64,000 nt of DNA from Galeruca laticollis (Eukaryota; Arthropoda; Insecta; Coleoptera; Chrysomelidae): assembly GCA_963921935.1 (NCBI GenBank), contig OY998177.1, positions 6,289,754-6,353,753 on the forward strand. The letters are read 5' to 3'. Made by a program: the position numbers and the translations under genes. Under the pieces are notes generated by a model. That model was not told where the DNA came from. It saw nothing but the letters and a program-made list of their open reading frames with translations, and did not search any database. This document shows, one piece after another, positions 56,340 through 64,000 of this stretch (its first letter is position 1; the number at the start of each line of letters is the position of its first letter).

Positions 56340-59330
56340 GACAAAACCAGTATTTTCTTCTTCTTCTGGACCTGGTTTAAGATCCGTAACATTTCACACT
56401 CCTACGCTATTACCCGCGTCATCACGAAGCTCGTATGTCCAGGAAGAAATTATTTTCTTAATGTAAAAAGACCCCACGAATTTCGGAGATAGCTTCTTCG
56501 CATAAAATTTAGCGGCATTAGATAATACATAATTGCGCTGCCATACTGTTTGATTCCGAAGTATTCCACATGACGTCGCCAAAGATTATACCTGTCACAA
56601 CTCCTATTATTAGCTACTTCCAATCGTTTAGCCACGTCCTTAAAATTACCCTTAGAAACCCAATTACGATTTTATCCCCAGATTGAGAACCATCTTTGGA
56701 TATCAACTAACGCAGAATTTGAATAATCTGACCCTAGTAACGACATATTATGACCAAAATTTTCGAAATAGAGTGTCAATTTGGTTACTTCTGAGACAAT
56801 ACCCAATTGCATCTACGTTCTCGTCCCAACAGCGATGATTGTCGGACACATACATAGCTAACATTGTTTTAAAGCTCCTATTAATTCGTTCGGCGAGATT
56901 CGCGCGAGGATCATAATTCGCAATGAACTTAATGGTACAATCACATTTCCCAGCAAACATAGTGAACTCCTCACTCCTGTATTGCTGACTGTTATCACGC
57001 ACAATAACCGTAGGAACACCGAAAATATTCCCTTCTCAATATTACGAATTACAGCTTGAAATGTGGCTTTACGAAGTGGCAACAACATAAAGAATTTACT
57101 AAGATAATCTGTGACAACCAAAATATAGCTATTACCATGCAACAATCTAGGAAGCGGTCCTACTAAGTATAAATAATTTCCCATGGACTATTAACCTTAG
57201 GATGGGAAATCATCTTGTTTACAGGACGATCATGTGATGATTTTCTGTGCTAAACATACCTGACAACGACGGACATATCTGGTAACATCACTCCTCATAC
57301 GAGGCCAATAGTAACATTCCGTTAATCTAGCATAAGTCTTATACACTCCAATATGACCAGAGATGGGTGGTTCATGAGCAGACGACATAAGTTTTTCACG
57401 GTGGTGTTTCGGAACAACTAGTCTCCATGAGCTTGAGGCTTACTCAGTTCAGGGTATGGTGTGCTAACATGTTTCCATAATTTACTATCAAAAAATCTCC
57501 AACTTCCAAATTTCAATGGATTAACCTTCAGTCTTTCAAGCATCTTATTATACAACTTGTCAGTAATACAAACTCATATATTTTCCCAGAATCTCCAATT
57601 GAATTAACATTAACAATCTCACCTCCCAATGAATCAACAACTGGAACAGATCTGGAAAGAGTGTCTGGAACTACATGCTTCTTCCTTTTACGATGGATGA
57701 TCGTGAAAGAATATTGCTGCAATCAAATTGCCCTTCTCGCTAATCTACCTGTAAAATCCTCCAAATGTTGCAGCCAAAGTAAACTGTAGTGGTCGGTAAT
57801 AACTGTGAATTGTACGCCTTCCAAATAGAGTCTAAGCTTTTCAATGGCCCACAAAACAGCCAAGCATTCTCGTTCGGTTGTGCGCTAAAATTACGCTCCT
57901 GACGCGTCAGTGATCGACTAATATGATCTATGACTTTATCACCATCCTTGTGAGGATGGTTCATGACAGCACCAAAGCCATAATCTCATACATCTGAATT
58001 ACAAAAGGTTTTGCATAATCTGGACAACTTAAAATTAGGGCGTGCATCAAACATTCCTTTATATTGCTTAAAGATTGAGCGCACTCATTGGACGAGAGGA
58101 ATTCAGAAGATTTCCTCAGCAAGGTGGTAATAGGGGCAACAATTGATGGAAAATCAGGTACAAACCTTCAGTACCAAGAAAATGTTCCCACAAGTCTGCG
58201 GACCTCACTAACTGTAGTTGGAGTAGGAAGTTCTAACATTACCTTCACCTTGTCCGGATCAATATGTAAACCATTTCTATCTACAACATAAACTAGATAT
58301 TTCATTTCCGGTCTGCAAAACTGGCACTTATCAGCACTAACTGTGATTCTTGCTTGCAATCTACGAAATACCGCATCCAAAATAGTTAAATGTTTCTCAA
58401 ATGTCTGACTTACAATCACTACAGCATCCAAGTAAACAAACACATATGGTTCAAGATCATGACCAATTACATTGTCAATCAACTTTTGCCACGTAGCTGG
58501 TGCATTATGAAGACCAAATTGCATCCTATGAAATTGATACAAACCACGATTGGGAACAGTAAATGCAGTATACTACTTGGATGACTCCTCCATGGGTGCC
58601 TACCAATAAGCTGATTTGACGACAAGGCTAGAAAGATATTTTGCATCCCGAAGTTTATCAGGAGTGTCTGCGACAAGGGGCAAAGGATAACTATCTCTAA
58701 CAGTAACAGAGTTAAGTTTCCTATAACTCAAACAAAATCTAAAATTACCATCCTTCTTTATAACTAATGAAATAGGTGAGCTCCATGAACAACACGATCC
58801 CTAGTTCCAACATTTCCTACAATTTTTTGTCGATCTGCTGCTGGATTAACCCTATAATACCGTTGTTCAATTGGTTCACTATTTGTTACGATGACATGTT
58901 CTGCCTTATTTGAACAACCAAGTTCAGAACCCATTAATGATACATTCCTATCAATGACCGCTTGGAACCCTGATTCCTTTCTATCTGTCAAATAACTCTG
59001 TCCCTTCGTATGTTTAATAGAATTTGATAAGATTGGTTCACTAGAGAATTATAATTCGCCAGAAATCGGCACCTAACACTAACAATTGGGGTAAACTAGG
59101 CACTACTACTACTTCAATGAGACATACTTTTCCTCTCAACGATATGGGTAACTTCAAATAACCTAAAATTTCACATTTAGCTCCAATAACTACTGTACAA
59201 TATGAGGTTATCCCTTCAGAACGCTGAACAACAAAACCTAACTCATGAACGAGTGGATATCTTCATCACTTCCTAAAATAGTACGAGATGCTCTAGAGTC
59301 TAGAAGACCTAAAAATGACTGAATGAATGA
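56340..59330 (-). pseudogene. pol: gypsy pol, minus strand, heavily decayed
   Basis: From right to left: protease motif near 59300 reading LLDSRASRTILG (DSR replaces the DSG of the family), then LVLGADFW; RT near 58160-58990 with SEPIEQRYYRVNPA, MQFGLHNAPATWQKLID and FVYLDAVVIVSQTFEKHL, where the second active-site Asp is Ala, then VRRLVGTFSWY; RNase H (ISRSLTRQERNFS; DTLSR) at 57640-57960; integrase zinc region and core at 56750-57300 (GPLPRLLHGNSYILVVTDYL; NLAERINRSFKTML); and the C-terminal domain near 56400-56530 (KLSPKFVGSFYIKKI; VTDLKPGPEEEE). Stops and shifts throughout. Domain order is Ty3/gypsy. Confidence 0.82.
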
Positions 59331-59399
59331 ATGTCTTCAGTTAAACAACATCTAACAATACCTCAAACCTATCGACCGTGACGTTACTATTAACAGCGC

Positions 59400-60550
59400 G
59401 GCTACCTCGATACATAACTGTAAATCTCTCTCTTGCATTTAAAACAATGAACTGCCTTCTTAGCAGTACACCCAATATCTCTATGACCATTCTACCTTCA
59501 ATTATAACAGAGCACTTTGTCACTCCTATTACTTCTACTAGATTCTGCGTTGTGACATTCAGTTACATCAACCTTAGCACTACTGGAAGGACCTGAAAAA
59601 ACTTCATCTGCTTCTTTACGAGCTTCCAATTTATGACCTAACTCCCTTAAATGAGCCAAAGAAGTTACATCAACTAAGGCACCATTTTTTAATGAAATTT
59701 TTAATTTAGTTTCTTCCGAACAGGACACGTCATGCGACTGAAATACCCTAATATACCTGCCAAGTAAATGCAAATACTTTCATCTGGACCTTGTGTACGT
59801 TTATCTATTTCCTCAAAAAATTTTTCGTTGTACGTGCGACAGTGATACTCTTTCTTTAAAAGATCTACAAATTGGTCCTTGCCATCAACTTCATTTCTAT
59901 ATGCTAGATAATCTGATAGGCTCTACCAGTAAATATGGCAATACCACACTCAAGTAAAATTTCTTTCGAAACATGTCGGGGTACGCGATACTCCTCAACC
60001 TTTCCAAAAATGCACTAAACGACAAACCCTTGCAATTTTCCGGACATTTAATTCCCCAACTAATCGGTAATATTGGTATACGAGTCGGGGCCGTCCGTAC
60101 GGGCGAATTGCTAGAGACACTAGAAGATCTACGACCAGCATTAAAAGAACCACCAAACCGGCTACTATGTTCCATGATACCAAGCTGTGGAGGTACGCTG
60201 TGTGGATTCCGATAGTCAGCAGCCTTTTCTTCCAATTCACTTAATAATGTAAATGCCTTGGCTCTAAAGGTCGGGACGGTTGAAGACTTCTCCTGATCAA
60301 TATGATCAATGCGATTCAAGACATGCACCAACTTCGCTTTCAATTTCAAAATAGTCCACTAGTCGACGAGTCTCTAAAGTATTTAATCAATGTTTCTATC
60401 TCTGTCAGTTTAGCTGTAACTGCTGCCTTATTTTCCTCAACAGAACAGGGGTATGTTGGAATATGGAGACTCACACCAATCCTTTCGTATTTGATTGCAG
60501 TTGCAGTCGTATTGATCTCATCTATTCGACAGTTTCAGGAGCTATACCTC
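59400..60550 (-). pseudogene. gag: gypsy gag, minus strand
   Basis: The frame 59897-60349 encodes a Lys- and Ser-rich stretch (VHVLNRIDHIDQEKSS) and then the capsid-type segment KGLSFSAFLERLRSIAY. Continuation near 59500-59890 has DQFVDLLKKEYHCRTYNEKF-like sequence and a knuckle region around 59500 (NGHRDIGCTAKKAVHCFKC) in different frames. It belongs with pol at 56340-59330, and the primer-binding site lies just beyond at 60783. Confidence 0.65.
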
Positions 60551-60782
60551 TAATAGTAACTTCATAAAGCAGTTCATATTGCTAAAGACGGTTTAACTGC
60601 ATCGTCGCAGTCATTTTTCAAAATTTATCTACCTACTTGAGCAAAACTAACCTACCCAATGGTAATCAGATAAGACTAAAATAAACTTACTTCCTATGAC
60701 AATCAAATTTGCGGAAAATTCTATACTTAATTATACTCGAATATTTACACAATTTTGTACGTGTTTACTTCAATTTGAAAGG

Positions 60783-60800
60783 CCCCATGTTGGCCGCCAA
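60783..60800 (-). promoter_or_regulatory. Primer-binding site of the minus-strand gypsy element
   Basis: The minus strand reads TTGGCGGCCAACATGGGG, similar to the TGGCGCCCAACGTGGGG-type sites of many animal gypsy elements. The 5' LTR would begin at about 60801 and run right to about 61255; no matching 3' LTR was recognised near 55900-56340. Confidence 0.6.
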
Positions 60801-61257
60801 AAATATGCCACCTACCGTTACTTACTCTAAGATTCATCAACCTAATACTCGGTGCATACTGTACGCTTTTAGGCGTTGCCGCTAACTCTTGCGGGGACGT
60901 GGGGGGAGGTCCGTTGTTCGTAGACTCAATAAAGTGTAAAAGGGCGCCAGGCAATCTTGCTTCTCGACAACTACCTACAAAAGTTTTCCCACGCTAAGAC
61001 TATCAAGTAGGGGAGAAATAAAAGTCAGATGTCACTTACCCATGTCAAAGTTTGATAAAATGCCTTAGTTTTGTCGAGCCAATCTTACAAATATCCCGCT
61101 AGCACAACTACTACGTACAAGTATTTCATAAAATTATAAGAAATCCCCAAATATCCTGAAAACCCATAAATCCCAACCCCAATTTGTCATAGGTATGTCA
61201 AGTCTCCCTTGATTGAATGATATACAAAAAATATATATACTAATATCCCAAGCAAAA
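60801..61257 (-). repeat. Presumed 5' LTR of the minus-strand gypsy element
   Basis: Assigned by position between the primer-binding site and the PLE pieces starting at 61262. It has no partner in the window, so both boundaries are inferred. Confidence 0.4.
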
Positions 61258-61261
61258 TGTA

Positions 61262-61815
61262 TGACAGAAGTTACATTTCATTTTATGCCTACCTGATGTT
61301 TAGTAGTTATATTTGGCTAGACCAAGAAGTAACCTAACTTGTGATTGGCTTAATATATGTTTATAGAAAAAAGAAGAAGATGTGATATTACAAATATTGA
61401 AGCTTAGATATTATTAGCCCTATGGTGATGTCCTGGATATCATTTTTCCAATTAAGATCAGTATAACTGTGCAATGATATAGAAAACCAGGAAAACTATA
61501 TCTGCTGATCTTTACAATTATCACTTAAGAAGACAGTTTATTAGTGGAGAATTCCCTAGATTTAACTGTTCATTAACAACTTCATATTGTGGGTTTCTTA
61601 AATGTCTTCTAATTTCCAGTTCTTCAAGGAAATCCAGTTCTTGTTTCTTTTCACAAATATGCAGTACTTCTAGTTTTGTGTTAGGTGTCAATGAATGATT
61701 GGTGTCAAGTAGATGTTTTGCGTAGTGGGATTTATCTGGTTGTTTTAATCGGTATGGTCGTAAGTGCTCACTGTATCGTATTTCAAAATTCCTAAGGGTC
61801 TGACCCAAATAGGAA
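61262..61815 (-). pseudogene. PLE 3' fragment with GIY-YIG domain
   Basis: Nearly identical to the 3' end of the PLE pair at 14-17 kb. The frame 61521-61808 encodes MGQTLRNFEIRYSEHLRPY, HYAKHLLDTNHS and LDFLEELEIRRHLRN, the C-terminal GIY-YIG part, without the frameshift seen at 17073. The RT is absent. The 3' untranslated region extends to 61262. Confidence 0.8.
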
Positions 61816-62105
61816 TTGACAATTGTTTCGATAAATAATATCTAAGCTTCAATATTTGTAATATCACATCTTCTTTTTTTTTCTATAAACATATATTAAG
61901 CCAATCACAAGTTAGGTTACTTCTTGGTCTAGCCAAATATAACTACTAAACATCAGGTAGGCATAAAATGAAATGTAACTTCTGTCATTCTGACGATGAT
62001 ATTGATTTATCGAAACAATTGTCAATTTTTTAGAATTTTCAATAACTTGTATTATATTGTGGAATTAACTAGAGACCTTGAGTTTCATTTAAAAATACTA
62101 ATGCT
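61816..62105 (+). repeat. PLE 3' end, opposite orientation
   Basis: Matches 17335-17600 and, inverted, 61262-61420. It joins the preceding fragment directly, so the pair is again an inverted arrangement, here reduced to 3' ends. Confidence 0.75.
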
Positions 62106-62329
62106 CAATTTACACTGGTTGACGCGTTTCACTAACACAGTAGCAATGTCAAAACAATTGAAGGTATAATCTAAAAATGTTTTAATATATACAGTGAATA
62201 AAAACAGAATTCTATTTACTAATGATAACAAAGGTATTGAAAAAAATCACCTGGAAATGCATCAACTACAAACATTCCAAAGCTATCTTCTAGGTAAAAA
62301 GGTTTAATAAAGGAGAGTGATTGATAGGT

Positions 62330-64000
62330 ATTTAGTCGTTAAGAAGATTACCTGAATATTTATTTTTGTTAATCTCAAGGGCCTCTAATAAATTTAAACT
62401 AAAGGATTCACCGACTACATGGAGAATTCCAAAATTTGGGTCGAAAATGTGTTGGTTTTCGAATAATTGATTTGAATAGTTAGAATCTAATTTTCTGTTG
62501 TCATAGCTACGTTTGTATTCCGAAATTCTAGTTTTAAAATTTCTAAAAGTTCTACGTATATAAATTTTATCACAGTTGTCATTACATCATTTTAATTTAT
62601 AAACTTTTGATTTGTTTAATTTCGAAGATTTATTATTTTTAATGAGTTTGGACAAATTGTAATTAGTTTTAAATGAAGTATTCATGTCTAAAGTTTCTAA
62701 AAATGCTTTAATTTTTAAGGATGGTGTTCCAAAGTTTGTTAAGCTTTTAAATTGTTTATTATTATTTTTATCAGAAGGGAATACTTGTTCTAAAGTCTGT
62801 TTTATCATCTTTTCATTTATGATATTGTCAATTAAATTTGGATCGTAATTATTTTTAACTGCTATTTGTTTTATGATATTTAATTCTTTGTTATAATTAT
62901 TAATATTTAATGGGACTGTGTATCATACTATTGAAAGCTGCTAGTTTATGACTGAATGGGGTACCGAACTATTATTAATTGTAATATCTGTATGTGATGG
63001 TTTATGAAATATAGAAAAATCATGTTTATTATTCATATTTGAAATTGTGAGGTCTTAAAAGTTTATAGACTTATTTCGTTACACGCTCTACGGTAAATTT
63101 GATATTATTGTGAAATGAGTTTATGTAAGTAATGAAGCTCTCTAATTGTCTATTTGTACCGATGAAGCTAGCTGAAATGTCGTCCACATATCGGTGCCAG
63201 TACATAAATTTTTTACTAAGGGGGTGTTCATGAATTATTTTTTCTATATTATCCATGAAAATTTCTGCTAGTGGGGGGCTGAGGGGGTTGCCCATAAACA
63301 CGTCTTTACTGCTATAAGCCTCTCCATTGAAATGAGAATAATTTTGATTAAAACACACTTTTAATTAAGTAATGATATGAGAGTGAATTATAGGATTAAC
63401 ATTATTGTATGTGAGTAAGTTACCAACAAGATTTATAGTTTATTTAGGAGGTATACTAGGGAATAGATTTGTTACGTCAAACGAAATGAATTTAGAATTA
63501 TGGGGTAGTATTATATCTTGAATATTATTAATTAATTCCGTTGAGTTTTTAACTGAACATCGAGATTTGAATGAACAATATTTAGAAATGAAAACTATGA
63601 GAATCTTTGAAATTTTGAATGAAGGTGCTGTGAAAATATGAAACAACTGATCTGAGTTTAATTAATGAATAAAGTTCAGGGTGTTGCTCATTGGGTAAAA
63701 ATAATTTATATTTTTCTTTATTATTTATTATTGATTTAGCGTTATCTACTGCTAATTTTATTTCTTTCTGAAATTTATTAGTTGGGTCTTTCTTAAGGGT
63801 CTCAAAATTGCCTGCCTTAATAAAATTGTTGGTTTTTAATATATAATCTCCTTTAGGTAATGCTATTACCGTATTTCCTTTATCTGATTTTGTGGAAATA
63901 AGACTATTTGACTTTGATTTTTGTTGAATTGATTTGGCGACTGATAATTCAAAGTAGGGTTAGTTAAACTCGACAATTTTTTTTTAATAATTTCTGAAGC
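62330..64000 (-). pseudogene. Second PLE family: RT and GIY-YIG, runs off the window
   Basis: From 64000 down, in several frames: an N-terminal part (NTVIALPKGDYILKTNNF) near 63850; KFISFDVTNLFPSIPPK near 63450; FMGNPLSPPLAEIFMDNIE; the active site YVDDISASFIGTNRQ near 63170; FLETLDMNTSFKTNY near 62680; and a GIY-YIG region near 62350-62600 (CDKIYIRRTFRNFKTRISEY). Spelling of the motifs differs from the family at 14-17 kb. Stops and shifts make it a fossil. The gene's start lies outside the window. Bases 62106-62329 hold no recognised feature. Confidence 0.75.

Noticed and set aside
1..64000. tRNA or rRNA genes and conserved host genes
   Set aside because: No A/B-box pair with a cloverleaf, no rRNA-like block and no recognisable host protein were found on reading both strands; a tRNAscan-SE and Rfam run would be decisive.

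Overview
The window is a stack of insect-type transposable elements with no recognisable host gene. The AT-rich composition, the mixture of Ty3/gypsy and BEL/Pao retrotransposons, Penelope-like elements (PLEs), piggyBac, P-type (THAP) and tyrosine-recombinase DNA transposons, short introns of about 60-95 nt and numerous fold-back MITEs all point to an insect or close arthropod. All family calls rest on motifs read by eye; no database search was run.

Bases 1-20953 hold one env-class Ty3/gypsy element. Its 5' LTR is cut by the window start, its 3' LTR is 19027-20953, and gag, pol and env remnants lie between. Two later insertions sit inside it: a complete BEL/Pao element on the minus strand (6169-12549, two 201-bp LTRs, 5-bp target duplication ATAGT) that splits the gypsy integrase, and a head-to-head pair of PLE copies (about 14369-17601) between pol and env. 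The gypsy element itself sits in an older PLE reverse-transcriptase gene whose remains follow at 20954-21700. That same PLE grew a TA microsatellite, which was then entered by a second LTR element (21788-27028). This one has about 1530-bp LTRs, no pol and a coiled-coil ORF. By eye the LTR pairs differ at 1 of 201 positions (BEL), about 1% (second element) and about 3-4% (gypsy), which orders the insertions.

Bases 27180-39900 are mostly non-coding, with three remnants of tyrosine recombinases of Crypton-like type. Two related copies converge tail to tail (30067-31146 plus; 32141-33174 minus, the latter with a 61-nt intron). They are accompanied by four long hairpins and a ~172-bp tandem repeat. 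A third, unrelated recombinase fragment lies near 35200-35760 and a Tc1/mariner fossil near 37560.

Bases 40900-45310 contain two gypsy fragments in opposite orientation and a BEL/Pao pol fragment. From 45388 to 53989 there appears to be a piggyBac element with matching terminal repeats and a GTAA flank on both sides. Its transposase (51642-53447) is broken. Inside it, on the minus strand, sits a five-exon P-element/THAP9-like gene (46479-51009) that can be read without a stop for about 810 residues, including the THAP zinc residues and three acidic catalytic positions. Its third intron carries nested fold-back MITEs.

Bases 55400-60800 hold decayed minus-strand gypsy sequence, and 61260-64000 hold inverted PLE fragments and a second PLE family running off the end. 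Nearly all coding regions are broken; the P-type gene is the main exception.
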